DNA of 64,000 bases. It comes from Bog-950 sp046329495. Its GTDB lineage: Bacteria > Bacteroidota > Bacteroidia > Chitinophagales > LD1. Positions 1 to 8,093 of the stretch are shown here, piece after piece. The position numbers were made by a program, and so were the translations under genes. Numbering within the stretch: the stretch's first letter is position 1; every line of letters begins with the position of its first letter. A model generated the notes under the pieces. The model made no database searches, was not told where the DNA came from, and saw only the letters and a list, made by a program, of their open reading frames with translations. The DNA lies in assembly GCA_046329495.1 (NCBI GenBank), contig JAXLUO010000003.1:310001-374000 (forward strand), given 5' to 3'.

Positions 1-2
1 TA

Positions 3-479
3 GGAACCCACTACGATGTTTTAAGTGATTTTGATGCAGCCTGCAATGTGCTAAACCGCAGCATCCTGCATTTTTACATGGCTCCGAAAAACCTGGTAAA
101 AAAAGCCGGACCGATTTTGGAGAAATTTGTATCGGCCTTTCCGCCAAAAGGCAAAAAGGCTGACAAGAAGAACTTAAATACCGTAGTTGAATTTATTGAA
201 AAACTGGACGACTTTACCGCCAGAACAATCGAACTTTACGAAGAGCACAAGATGTATAATGCAGAAAGTGCTGCCTACCTAAGCAAAATAAAGGCACTAA
301 GCCGCAAGTATAAGAACGACAGTGCTTTGTTTACCCGCGAGTATGCCCAATTAGCGCCTGAGTTTGTGCTGTTGCAGCATGAACTGGATAAGATTACCGA
401 AAAAGCGGTTAACGTAAACGGCATGCTGAAAGAAATTGAAGATAAGTGGACAGAACTTAGCAAGTCCATTACGATATAA
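3..479 (+). CDS. Unidentified protein, C-terminal part (5' end outside window)
   Basis: The reading frame is open from the first complete codon of the window, so the gene begins upstream; an internal GTG at 48 is not convincing as a start. At least 158 residues are visible. The protein is Lys/Glu-rich and looks largely helical, with no signal peptide, membrane segment or recognisable motif. Charged heptad-like stretches in the last 100 residues suggest a coiled-coil or helical bundle. It is followed by a strong intrinsic terminator, so it is the last gene of its unit. I do not recognise the family. It could be a toxin-regulator-like or structural cytoplasmic protein, but nothing in the sequence decides this. 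Confidence 0.75.
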   Translation, partial: GTHYDVLSDFDAACNVLNRSILHFYMAPKNLVKKAGPILEKFVSAFPPKGKKADKKNLNTVVEFIEKLDDFTARTIELYEEHKMYNAESAAYLSKIKALSRKYKNDSALFTREYAQLAPEFVLLQHELDKITEKAVNVNGMLKEIEDKWTELSKSITI

Positions 480-506
480 GAGTGGTTTTTTGGTTTCACA
501 CAGGGC

Positions 507-537
507 CTTCCGGGCCTCGTGCCCGGAAGTTTTTTTT
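507..537 (+). terminator. Intrinsic terminator of the first gene
   Basis: Perfect 9-bp stem CTTCCGGGC/GCCCGGAAG (507-515 with 521-529), 5-nt loop and an uninterrupted run of eight T. It lies 28 bp after the stop codon at 479. Confidence 0.9.
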
Positions 538-570
538 CTTCTGCCTGCAGTGAACAAATACTGAGCGAAC

Positions 571-627
571 AAAAAGGTGTTAGTTACAATGTTAGCCTAC
601 GAACTACTTGTAATTATGCACCTTTTT
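571..627 (-). terminator. Terminator of the gpmI-to-NUDIX transcription unit
   Basis: Inverted repeat AAAAAGGTG (571-579) with CACCTTTTT (619-627), plus an inner TTACAA/TTGTAA pair. Read on the minus strand the stem ends in CACCTTTTTG right at the stop codon of the NUDIX gene, so stop codon and terminator stem overlap. Confidence 0.7.
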
Positions 628-1189
628 ATATTTCTCCCTTATCGAGCAGTAATTTGGTTTTAAGAATGCTGGCAACAGATAGTCCATCGCGGATTTCGCC
701 ACGCATGACCATTTCGTAAACCTCGCTGAAGGGCAGTTTACGCAGCGTAAGTTTTTCGTCCTCTTCCGGTTCGGCACCGATGTAACTGAGGCCACGGGCT
801 ACATAGGTGTATGAGAGCTCGTCGGTAGTGCTGTTAGATAACTGCATCTCGAGGATCATCGTCATTTTTTCTGCTTTTAATCCAACTTCTTCGTGCAACT
901 CGCGGTGTGCGGTATCAATAGGCAAGGTGCCAAGCGGACAGCCGCCTTCGGGCACTTCCCACTCAAAACTATCAAGCGGGTAGCGGTATTGGCCTACTAT
1001 CCAGGTGTTGTTGTCTTCATCTAATGGAATGATAGCGATGGCCAGGGTTTTAAAATGCACTACCCCATAAATACCGGGGTTGCCTGCAGGGTTCAGCACT
1101 TTATCTTCGATAATGCCTATCCATTTGTTCTCGTATTTAACCTCAGTTGAAAGTTTGGTCCACGGGTTAGTGGCTTTGTTCATTTTCAT
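626..1189 (-). CDS. NUDIX hydrolase (ADP-ribose pyrophosphatase-like)
   Basis: 187 residues, the usual size for a NUDIX hydrolase, which cleaves nucleoside diphosphates linked to another moiety. The NUDIX box is visible around residues 80-102: GGCPLGT, then seven residues, then RELHEEVGL. The REUXEEXGU half with its metal-binding glutamates is intact. The first glutamate of the GX5E half is replaced by threonine (GGCPLGT), which is unusual. The upstream VPEGG and the aromatic strand EWEVPEGG resemble ADP-sugar hydrolases, but the substrate cannot be set from sequence. It starts 5 bp after the methyltransferase stop and is the last gene of a five-gene minus-strand run. An alternative start lies two codons downstream (MNKATN). 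Confidence 0.88.
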   Translation of the reverse strand: MKMNKATNPWTKLSTEVKYENKWIGIIEDKVLNPAGNPGIYGVVHFKTLAIAIIPLDEDNNTWIVGQYRYPLDSFEWEVPEGGCPLGTLPIDTAHRELHEEVGLKAEKMTMILEMQLSNSTTDELSYTYVARGLSYIGAEPEEDEKLTLRKLPFSEVYEMVMRGEIRDGLSVASILKTKLLLDKGEI

Positions 1190-1194
1190 GGCGG

Positions 1195-1941
1195 TTATTT
1201 TACGCGTGCAGTAATAAATATCGATGTGCTGAGTATAGGTGTGGTAGTAGTTTCAGTGTTGAATACATTGCCTACCAGCCAACGCTTCAGCGCGCCTTCT
1301 TTTAATACATCCATAGGTGCGGTAATGTATTGCATATCGGTTACTTCAAAGCCTGAGTCTTCAAGCAACTTTTTAATACGCGGTTTTGTATAAATGCGAG
1401 CATTGGCAAAACGTTCGTGTATGGGTGTGGGCAACCAACTGAAGAACGGAACGCGGTTCCATGGCAGTAAGGGAAGTTTAGCACCATGCGTTTCAAATAC
1501 CCACCATTTATTGGGCACCGAGATAGCGCAAAGAGCACCCGGTTTCAACCAGCGCTTAAAACGCTTTACTGTTTCCTCACTATTGAAGTGCTCAATAACC
1601 TCGAAACAGATAAGGCGGTCGTATTGCTTTGGCAATTCTTCCTGCTCTATATCCTTCAGGATAATTTCGCAATTGGTTATGCCTTGCGCCTGCTTGGCTT
1701 TTTCAAACTCTGCACGGTGATCGAATATGTCAACACCGGTGCAACTTTTCATTTCGTTGCTCATCAACAACAGCGTAGCCCCGTTGCCTGCACCAATTTC
1801 AAGCAGGTCTAACTGCTTATCGCAAAAGCCGGGTATCTGTTTTACCAAACCCACACGGCGCGCGATAATCTTATCAGTGCTATCGGCTGGGCGGCCCAGG
1901 TAGTGGGCACCGTCAAAAAGCGTTTCGTCTACACGCGTCAT
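1195..1941 (-). CDS. Class I SAM-dependent methyltransferase
   Basis: 248 residues. Motif I of the Rossmann-fold methyltransferases is clear near residue 47 (LEIGAGNG), followed by the acidic ribose-binding strand GVDIFDHR and the motif IV/post-I region DRLICFEVIEHF, which matches the FEVIEHF/VLEHL type of Methyltransf_11/23 enzymes. The later PNKWWVFETHG and PTPIHERF segments resemble enzymes acting on lipid-linked or cell-surface substrates, but the methyl acceptor is unknown. No membrane segment is seen. The gene begins 1 bp after the stop of the CDF exporter gene and ends 5 bp before the NUDIX gene, so it is almost certainly cotranscribed with both. Confidence 0.88.
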   Translation of the reverse strand: MTRVDETLFDGAHYLGRPADSTDKIIARRVGLVKQIPGFCDKQLDLLEIGAGNGATLLLMSNEMKSCTGVDIFDHRAEFEKAKQAQGITNCEIILKDIEQEELPKQYDRLICFEVIEHFNSEETVKRFKRWLKPGALCAISVPNKWWVFETHGAKLPLLPWNRVPFFSWLPTPIHERFANARIYTKPRIKKLLEDSGFEVTDMQYITAPMDVLKEGALKRWLVGNVFNTETTTTPILSTSIFITARVK

Positions 1942-1942
1942 C

Positions 1943-2935
1943 TTATAATCCGTGTCTTTTATTGGTTAATACGTTTTCCAGGTTCCATTCTATGCGGCCT
2001 GTATAGGGTTTTTGCCGAACGGGGCAATCGGCTATTTGACAAATAGGGCAACTGCTTGGCAGGCACGGATCGCCATGGATAAAAAATTCAACCTGAGCGG
2101 CATACTTTTCATTAACTGTTTTGGCAATTTCTTCCAAGGTGTTGTGCGCTTCTTCCAGCGTATCGTACCATGGCACTGTGGCGTGACAATCGATGTGCAG
2201 CTTATTGCCGTATTGGATGATGCGCAGGTTGTGCACGTCGATCCATTCTGGTTTACGATGGCTGTTTAGTAATTCGATGATGGCTTTCACCACTTCTTCA
2301 TCCACTTCATCCATTATTCCGCCAATGGATTTACGCAACAACTTTATACCGGTAAAACAGATTACACCTCCGAAAATGATGGCCACCACGTTGTCGAGGA
2401 AATAGAGCTTGGTAAGCAATATTAAACCCAGGCCAACCAAAATGCCGAAAGAAGAGTAGGCATCACTTTTCAGGTGCTCGCCATCTGCTTTTAATACCAG
2501 TGAGTTTTCTTTCTCGCCGCTTTTGGCCAAAAAATGACCGATAAAAAAGTTTATTACACCAGATGCGACAACGATGCCAATACCAATATCCAGGTGCTCA
2601 AGTGTTCGTGGCTCGAAAAAGGCAAATATGCTTTTGAATATAATGAGTATACCTGCTATGATGATAAGAATACCTTCGAACCCGGCAGAGATGAATTCTA
2701 CTTTACCGTGCCCGTAAGGGTGATCAAAATCTTTTGGTTTGCTGGAAAGATAGAGGCTATAAAGTGCAAAGGCGCCAGCCACTACATTAATGATAGATTC
2801 CAGTGCATCGGTTAAGATAGTGTTGGAGTGGGTAAGGAGATAGGCTACAAACTTGGCCGCCAATAACAACAGGCCTGCTACCAGAGCTATTAGCTGGTAG
2901 TTAAAGAGTCTACGTTCCGGGCTGTTGTTTTCCAC
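1943..2935 (-). CDS. Cation diffusion facilitator (CDF) family metal exporter
   Basis: 330 residues with several membrane segments (roughly residues 12-35, 45-60, 85-105, 118-135 and a pair at 160-195). CDF transporters export divalent metals such as Zn, Fe, Mn or Co in exchange for protons. Family signatures are the TDALESIINVVAG segment in TM2, the HPYGHGKVE loop, and KSDAYSS in TM5; the Asp/His residues of these form the transport site. The cytoplasmic C-terminal domain ends in a tail with four cysteines (C-x4-C-x2-C-x4-C, residues about 293-306), a possible extra metal site that I recall in other Bacteroidota CDF proteins. The metal specificity cannot be told. It lies 3 bp after nth. Confidence 0.92.
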   Translation of the reverse strand: MENNSPERRLFNYQLIALVAGLLLLAAKFVAYLLTHSNTILTDALESIINVVAGAFALYSLYLSSKPKDFDHPYGHGKVEFISAGFEGILIIIAGILIIFKSIFAFFEPRTLEHLDIGIGIVVASGVINFFIGHFLAKSGEKENSLVLKADGEHLKSDAYSSFGILVGLGLILLTKLYFLDNVVAIIFGGVICFTGIKLLRKSIGGIMDEVDEEVVKAIIELLNSHRKPEWIDVHNLRIIQYGNKLHIDCHATVPWYDTLEEAHNTLEEIAKTVNEKYAAQVEFFIHGDPCLPSSCPICQIADCPVRQKPYTGRIEWNLENVLTNKRHGL

Positions 2936-2938
2936 GCT

Positions 2939-3553
2939 TTAAATTTTGCTACAAATAGGGCAGGTAGCTTCGTTATGGCCACGTGCCGGGCAATACTCGC
3001 GCCCGAAGTAAATGATTTGCAGGTGAAGTTTGTTCCAAAGTTTTTCAGGAAATAAGCGCTTTGCATCCTTCTCGGTTTGTTCTACGCTTTTACCATTGCT
3101 TAATTTCCACCGATGCATTAGCCGATGGATGTGGGTATCAACGGGAAAGGCAGGTTTATCGAATACCTGGGTCATGATAACCGAAGCAGTTTTATGACCT
3201 ACGCCAGGCAGTTCTTCCAGTGCTTCGAATGTATCGGGCACCTCGCCGTTATATTTTTCCAACAGCATTTCGGATAAGCGATGAATAGCTTTGGATTTTG
3301 CAGGCGCTAAACCGCAAGGGCGTATGATATCTTCAATATCCTTTACATCCAGCTTCACCATTTTTTTTGGTGTATCAGCCTTTTCAAATAAAAATGGCGT
3401 AGTAAGGTTTACCCGTTTATCGGTGCATTGTGCCGAGAGCAATACAGCAATAAGCATTGTATAGGCATCCTTATGATCCAGCGGTATTTGTGGATTAGGA
3501 TACAGCTTGTTCAATGTTTTAATGATAAAGTCAACTCTTTCGCTTTTGGTCAT
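2939..3553 (-). CDS. nth: Endonuclease III (DNA glycosylase/AP lyase)
   Basis: 204 residues. The enzyme removes oxidised pyrimidines and cuts the abasic strand in base excision repair. The helix-hairpin-helix is LPGVGHKTA near residue 112, preceded by the conserved LLSAQCTD segment; the catalytic lysine sits in GHKTA and the catalytic aspartate in FPVDTHIHR. The C-terminal Fe-S region is atypical: instead of C-x6-C-x2-C-x5-C there are three cysteines only, C-x9-C-x2-C, and the protein ends three residues later. A variant with altered or missing cluster ligands is known among Bacteroidota as far as I recall, so this is probably a lineage feature, not an error. It lies 17 bp after gpmI. Confidence 0.93.
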   Translation of the reverse strand: MTKSERVDFIIKTLNKLYPNPQIPLDHKDAYTMLIAVLLSAQCTDKRVNLTTPFLFEKADTPKKMVKLDVKDIEDIIRPCGLAPAKSKAIHRLSEMLLEKYNGEVPDTFEALEELPGVGHKTASVIMTQVFDKPAFPVDTHIHRLMHRWKLSNGKSVEQTEKDAKRLFPEKLWNKLHLQIIYFGREYCPARGHNEATCPICSKI

Positions 3554-3570
3554 TGCTTAGGGGGCTTTCA

Positions 3571-5097
3571 TTAAAACAAGCATTCGCCTGTCATTTCTTT
3601 TGGTGTATCAATGCCCATTAACGCTAAAACCGTAGGTGCAATATCGGCCAGTTTACCGTTGTTTAGTTTAGGGGCAAATTCTTTATCTACCAAAAAGAAT
3701 GGAACCGGATTTTTGGTGTGCGCTGTGTTGGGGCTGCCATCTTCGTTAATCATGTAATCGGCATTGCCGTGGTCGGCAGTAATTAAGAAGGTATAACCAT
3801 TGGCCAGGCCGGTTTCAACAATGCGCTTAACGCAGGCATCTACGGTTTCGCAGGCTTTAACGGCCGCTTTAAAATCGCCTGTATGGCCAACCATATCGGC
3901 ATTGGCAAAGTTGATGCACACAAAATCGGGCCAGTGCGCTTCCAACTCTGCAACCATTTTATCGGTTAAAGGCACGGCGCTCATTTCGGGCTGCAGATCG
4001 TAGGTAGCCACTTTAGGAGAAGGGGCCATGATTCGTTTTTCGTCTTCAAATTCTTTTTCGCGACCACCGCTAAAAAAGAAGGTAACGTGCGGATACTTCT
4101 CCGTTTCGGCCATGCGCAGTTGTTTCAGCTTACGCTGTTCAAGCACTTCACCAAGTGTATTTACTACGGTATCGTTATCGAAAATTACATGCACGTTTTT
4201 ATACGTGGCATCGTAATTGGTCATGGTGGTATAGTGCAGGTTAAGCGTATGCATGCCAAAGTCGGGCATAGATTGCTGGGTAAGCACGGTGGTTATTTCG
4301 CGGCAGCGATCGGTGCGGAAGTTGAAACAAATTACAGCATCTCCATCCAAAATTTGCGCATAGGGCATACCCTGGGCATTGGTGCGCACAATGGGTTTAA
4401 TAAACTCGTCGGTAACACCTGCCTCGTAGCTATCCTCCACTGCTTTAAGAAAGTCGGTAGTGTGTTGGCCTTCGCCTTTTGTAAGCATATCGTAAGCCAG
4501 TTTTATACGCTCCCAGCGCTTATCTCGATCCATGGCATAGTAGCGACCGCAAACGGTAGCAATATGCCCGGTTGAAGATTGCAGATGACTATCCAGCTCC
4601 TTTAAAAAGCCTAATCCGCTTTTAGGGTCACAATCGCGGCCATCGGTAAAAGCGTGTACAAATACCTGATCGTTTTTTAATCCGGCAGCACCTGCGTAAT
4701 CGCATAGCGCTTTTACATGGTTGATATGTGAGTGAACGCCACCGTTACTTACCAGCCCCATTAGGTGCAAGGGCTTTTTATTTTTTACGCAGTATTCAAA
4801 TACATCATTTAACGTTTTGTTGGCTTTTAACTCGCCGGAATCGATGGCCACATTAACACGAAGTAGTTCCTGGTAAACCACACGGCCCGCACCGATATTT
4901 AAGTGGCCCACTTCGCTATTGCCCATTTGACCACCCGGAAGGCCCACGAATTCGCTATGCGTTTGTAGTTCGCTGTTAGGATATTTCTCGTACAAACTGT
5001 TAATGAAAGGTGTGTTAGCCTGTGCAATGGCACTTGCCTGTGGCTTAGAACCTTTTCCCCAGCCATCCATTATTATCAGAACCACTTTCTTATTCAT
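3571..5097 (-). CDS. gpmI: 2,3-bisphosphoglycerate-independent phosphoglycerate mutase
   Basis: 508 residues from the chosen ATG, matching the family norm of about 510. It interconverts 3- and 2-phosphoglycerate in glycolysis using two Mn ions. The start MNKKVVLIIMDGWG places the metal-binding DGWG at residue 10, as in the family; 46 extra codons open upstream run through the divergent promoter region and are not used. The phosphoserine nucleophile lies in MGNSEVGHLNIGAGR, and the other metal-binding segments are FTDGRDCDP, NADMVGHTG and TADHGNAD. It is the first gene of a run of five close-packed minus-strand genes (gpmI, nth, CDF exporter, methyltransferase, NUDIX). Confidence 0.97.
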   Translation of the reverse strand: MNKKVVLIIMDGWGKGSKPQASAIAQANTPFINSLYEKYPNSELQTHSEFVGLPGGQMGNSEVGHLNIGAGRVVYQELLRVNVAIDSGELKANKTLNDVFEYCVKNKKPLHLMGLVSNGGVHSHINHVKALCDYAGAAGLKNDQVFVHAFTDGRDCDPKSGLGFLKELDSHLQSSTGHIATVCGRYYAMDRDKRWERIKLAYDMLTKGEGQHTTDFLKAVEDSYEAGVTDEFIKPIVRTNAQGMPYAQILDGDAVICFNFRTDRCREITTVLTQQSMPDFGMHTLNLHYTTMTNYDATYKNVHVIFDNDTVVNTLGEVLEQRKLKQLRMAETEKYPHVTFFFSGGREKEFEDEKRIMAPSPKVATYDLQPEMSAVPLTDKMVAELEAHWPDFVCINFANADMVGHTGDFKAAVKACETVDACVKRIVETGLANGYTFLITADHGNADYMINEDGSPNTAHTKNPVPFFLVDKEFAPKLNNGKLADIAPTVLALMGIDTPKEMTGECLF

Positions 5098-5100
5098 GAC

Positions 5101-5109
5101 GCAAATGTA
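5101..5109 (-). promoter_or_regulatory. Candidate -7 element for gpmI
   Basis: On the minus strand this reads TACATTTGC, a perfect match to the Bacteroidota -7 box TAnnTTTGC. No TTG is present at the usual -33 distance. It lies so close to the gpmI ATG (5097) that the transcript would have almost no leader. Confidence 0.4.
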
Positions 5110-5146
5110 TTGCACTTTCTTATTTTTGGGCGTACCCGAACAAGCT

Positions 5147-6358
5147 ATGCGATATTTTACATTTCTTATTTTATTGTTCACCAGCTGGACAATTAACGCG
5201 CAGATGGACACTGTGCGTTTATTATTTGCTACCAATAAGTACGAATTAACTTCCGCTCATAAGAAGGAAATTGATTCGTTATTAACAAAAAAGAGCCAGA
5301 TAACCCGTTTAAAAATTGCAGGGCATACCGACAACGTAGGCCGGGAATCGTACAATGAACAACTATCGGGTAAGCGCGCTCAGTCGGTTTATAACTACCT
5401 TAACAAGAATGGCATTGATACGGCCATGCTTTTTGTGAAGTTTTATGGAAGCACTGACCCGCGCGTGCCAAACAGCAATGCTGAAAATCAGGCTAAAAAC
5501 AGAAGGGTGGATATTGTGGCTGCCTGGATAGATACAGAATCGATTGCGAAGCCACAGGCCCCGCCACCGCCCAAGGAATACCATATTACATTTACCAATG
5601 GTGTACATGTTAGTTTTGTAGAAGGCACTTTCGAGAAATCGCAGGAAGCATCAATTATCAAAAGCGATGTTAACGCCCTTGGAGGCGAGGCCCCGGTTAC
5701 TTTAATTGAGAATACCACGCAAATGCGTGCTGCAAACATCTTTACCGCAACTACAAGCGGCGAGCCATTGGTAAGTCAATTAATGATTTGTTGCACCGGT
5801 TTAAACGGTGCTACGCAACCTGTAGAAATTTGTGTGCCTATTAATCGTGCGTTGCCTTGTGCACCTCAAACGGCGGCGCTTTGGGAGCAAAGTGCCGGTG
5901 ACGATAGTAAAATACGCTGGAAGCAACTTGCAGAGAAACCCGTTGTTAAAACCGTAAACGGTAAACAATATTTTGTGCTTTCGCGGGTACCGGCCTCAGG
6001 TTGTGTGAATTGGGATTGGAAACTGAAAGGATATTGCGAGGAGGTGGATTCGTTTACGCTTGAAGTGCGTAAGAACAACAAGAAAACCAAGCTGTTTACC
6101 AAGGTTAGTATCCGTAAGGTGGAAGTGGAAGACAGCGTTACAAACATGCTGTACGAAGTGGTGCCGGTTGAAGGTGGCAGCTACAAACTTATGCTGAACA
6201 AACGCACCGCTGAAAGCACCCGTTTTACCGTACGCCTTTTAGACCGCAAAAACCACGCTTACCGCTTAAATGCTGTTGGTTTATCGGCGTTTCAGTTTGA
6301 TAAAGAGCGAAAGACCTACTATTTGACCAAAAAGACGTTGAAGGCTTACAAAAGATAA
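5147..6358 (+). CDS. Secreted OmpA-like peptidoglycan-associated protein
   Basis: 403 residues. A signal peptide MRYFTFLILLFTSWTINAQ supports this ATG over earlier in-frame codons that would lie inside gpmI. Residues about 20-125 form an OmpA C-terminal-like domain: the AGHTDNVG segment, the LSGKRAQSVYNYL helix and NRRVDI (the usual RRVE site), which together bind meso-diaminopimelate in peptidoglycan. The remaining 270 residues are a beta-rich region that I do not recognise, with four or more cysteines (CCTG, CVNWDWKLKGYC) suggesting disulphides. The OmpA domain at the N terminus instead of the C terminus is less common. Likely a periplasmic or outer-membrane-linked structural protein. It is transcribed divergently from gpmI with 49 bp between starts. 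Confidence 0.88.
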   Translation: MRYFTFLILLFTSWTINAQMDTVRLLFATNKYELTSAHKKEIDSLLTKKSQITRLKIAGHTDNVGRESYNEQLSGKRAQSVYNYLNKNGIDTAMLFVKFYGSTDPRVPNSNAENQAKNRRVDIVAAWIDTESIAKPQAPPPPKEYHITFTNGVHVSFVEGTFEKSQEASIIKSDVNALGGEAPVTLIENTTQMRAANIFTATTSGEPLVSQLMICCTGLNGATQPVEICVPINRALPCAPQTAALWEQSAGDDSKIRWKQLAEKPVVKTVNGKQYFVLSRVPASGCVNWDWKLKGYCEEVDSFTLEVRKNNKKTKLFTKVSIRKVEVEDSVTNMLYEVVPVEGGSYKLMLNKRTAESTRFTVRLLDRKNHAYRLNAVGLSAFQFDKERKTYYLTKKTLKAYKR

Positions 6359-6555
6359 GGTTTCAGGTGATTTTTGCGCTTTTACCACTGTTTTGATTGA
6401 TTATTAGTGTTTTGCCGGTATACACCCATGCTGATGTGGATGAGTTTGTGGATACTTTTAATGCCGAAATGCCACCTTTTACAAGCTATATTCGTTGAAT
6501 TACAAGCAGGCACTTTATTGGCACGGATTTCGAATAAGAAACCCCAGGAGAAAAC

Positions 6556-6957
6556 ATGAAAAACAAAAGTATCATAGCAGTAATTGCTTTCTTATTATTC
6601 ACCTCGGTTTTTGTAAAGGCGGAGCCTGCACAAAGCTTTGACGGTATAACCAATGCCATCCGCAGTGGTAATGCCTCGGCCCTTGCTGCTAACTTTCAGG
6701 GGAATGTAGAGGTTACCATTAAGGATGCCAGTGGTAGTTACAGCAAAACACAGGCGGAAGTGGTGCTGAAGAATTTCTTTGCCCAGCATACACCTAAGTC
6801 TTTTTCTATTGCACACGAAGGTACGTCACCCGAAGGTTCGAACAAGTATATCATCGGTAACCTGAGTACTTCAGCAGGTAATTACCGGGTATATGTATAT
6901 GCTAAAATTACGGGCGGTAGCCTGGCAATACAGGAAGTACGCTTTGAAGAGCAATAA
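6556..6957 (+). CDS. DUF4783 family secreted protein
   Basis: 133 residues with a clear signal peptide (MKNKSIIAVIAFLLFTSVFVKA). The mature part matches the small NTF2-like DUF4783 family found across Bacteroidota: an alpha helix with ITNAIRSGN, a central strand VEVTIKDASGSYSKTQAE, then FFAQHTPKSFSI and a C-terminal antiparallel sheet. No catalytic residues are evident; function is unknown and a ligand-binding or scaffold role is only inferred from the fold. It stands alone on the plus strand and converges on the glycosyltransferase run with 5 bp between stop codons. Confidence 0.85.
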   Translation: MKNKSIIAVIAFLLFTSVFVKAEPAQSFDGITNAIRSGNASALAANFQGNVEVTIKDASGSYSKTQAEVVLKNFFAQHTPKSFSIAHEGTSPEGSNKYIIGNLSTSAGNYRVYVYAKITGGSLAIQEVRFEEQ

Positions 6958-6962
6958 GTTTT

Positions 6963-8093
6963 CTAAGTAAAAATTTGTTTTGCAATAACCTCGGCGTTGT
7001 GGCGGTTGCCAAAGTTGGCTTCCAGCACCTCACGGCGATGTTCAATGTCTTTTTCAGTGAAAGGCACCTGCATTAATTCGTTGATAATGCGCTTTAGAGC
7101 ATTGGGGTTATCTTCTACTTTGCACAGGTTTTCGAGACCGGTATAGTTTACCATTTTGCCGTTTACCACCACATGGCGACCGCGGTAAAGCGAGTTGAGC
7201 AGTTTAAGTTTTATGCCCGTGCTTTGAAAGGTTAGCAGCAGGTTGATGTGTGCCTCGCTCATTAGCTGGCTCATTTTCTCGAAAGGAGGGTTTTCGATCA
7301 ATTCAATGTTCTTGATATTCTTAATCTCCTTTTTGAGCGCTGCCGTCGGGTTTTTGCCTGCAAAAATGAATTTGTAAGGCGAGCCTTCGGCAATTTTTTT
7401 TGCAATGAACATAGCCGCCTGGTTGTTTTCGACCACACTTAAGTTGCCATGATACAGGATGTACTTGCCAGTACCCGGTATGCTGGTAACATTCTCGTTG
7501 CTGTGGAATGCACTTACATAGCTGATAGTTTCGTAGCTCTGGCGCAAATATTCGTAATCGCTTTTACTGATGGCAAAAATGCGATCGGCGCTTTTAAGTT
7601 CATCCTCAAACTTCTTAAGCTTTTTCGACTCGAGGTTGAAGTAGAATTTAATGAGGTAGTTGCTTTCGCTTTCTTTTAAACTGCGGTAGTAGTCCCACTC
7701 CACATTGTGCATGCGCACGGCTTTGAGCTTATTTTTTAGTGCGGGGTGGTTGAGGTAAAAGCAGGTGTGGAGCCCTTCGAACAAAACCGGGCTATCATCA
7801 GCAACCAGGTTGGTCAGCATCTCATCGCTTTGGCGTGAACCTACGATATAAGGCAAACTGCTATAAATGGCCTGATAGAATTTTTTGCGCGGGTAGTAGT
7901 AAACCTTTTCGCAAAGGTTATCCAACACTTCACTTTTCTCACGTCCGTAATGGAAACAGTGCAGGTGCACTTTTATGCCCAATTCGGTTAACGCTTTTAT
8001 CTTGTAAAACACGTCGATAACGCCACCATAATCGGGGGGATAAGGAACGTTGAAGGATACTATATGTAATCGTTTACCGGAAAAGTTGCTCAT
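6963..8093 (-). CDS. Glycosyltransferase (GT4/GT1-like, GT-B fold)
   Basis: 376 residues, no signal peptide. The N-terminal domain has LHIVSFNVPYPPDYGG, a loop typical of GT-B glycosyltransferases (glycine-rich donor/acceptor loop after the first strand), and the middle linker is followed by the second Rossmann domain with ILYHGNLSVVENNQAA and KFIFAGKNPT. The donor-site glutamate motif is weakly conserved (LLLTFQSTGIKLKLLNSL). It probably transfers a sugar to a cell-surface glycan or lipid carrier; donor and acceptor are unknown. Its start overlaps the end of the next glycosyltransferase gene by 20 bp, which indicates translational coupling in one transcript with recQ upstream. Confidence 0.83.
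   Translation of the reverse strand: MSNFSGKRLHIVSFNVPYPPDYGGVIDVFYKIKALTELGIKVHLHCFHYGREKSEVLDNLCEKVYYYPRKKFYQAIYSSLPYIVGSRQSDEMLTNLVADDSPVLFEGLHTCFYLNHPALKNKLKAVRMHNVEWDYYRSLKESESNYLIKFYFNLESKKLKKFEDELKSADRIFAISKSDYEYLRQSYETISYVSAFHSNENVTSIPGTGKYILYHGNLSVVENNQAAMFIAKKIAEGSPYKFIFAGKNPTAALKKEIKNIKNIELIENPPFEKMSQLMSEAHINLLLTFQSTGIKLKLLNSLYRGRHVVVNGKMVNYTGLENLCKVEDNPNALKRIINELMQVPFTEKDIEHRREVLEANFGNRHNAEVIAKQIFT

Noticed and set aside
6519..6534. Sigma-54 type site TGGCACG upstream of the DUF4783 gene
   Set aside because: The -24 half is perfect, but the -12 half reads TCGAA instead of TTGCA, so the essential GC is missing.
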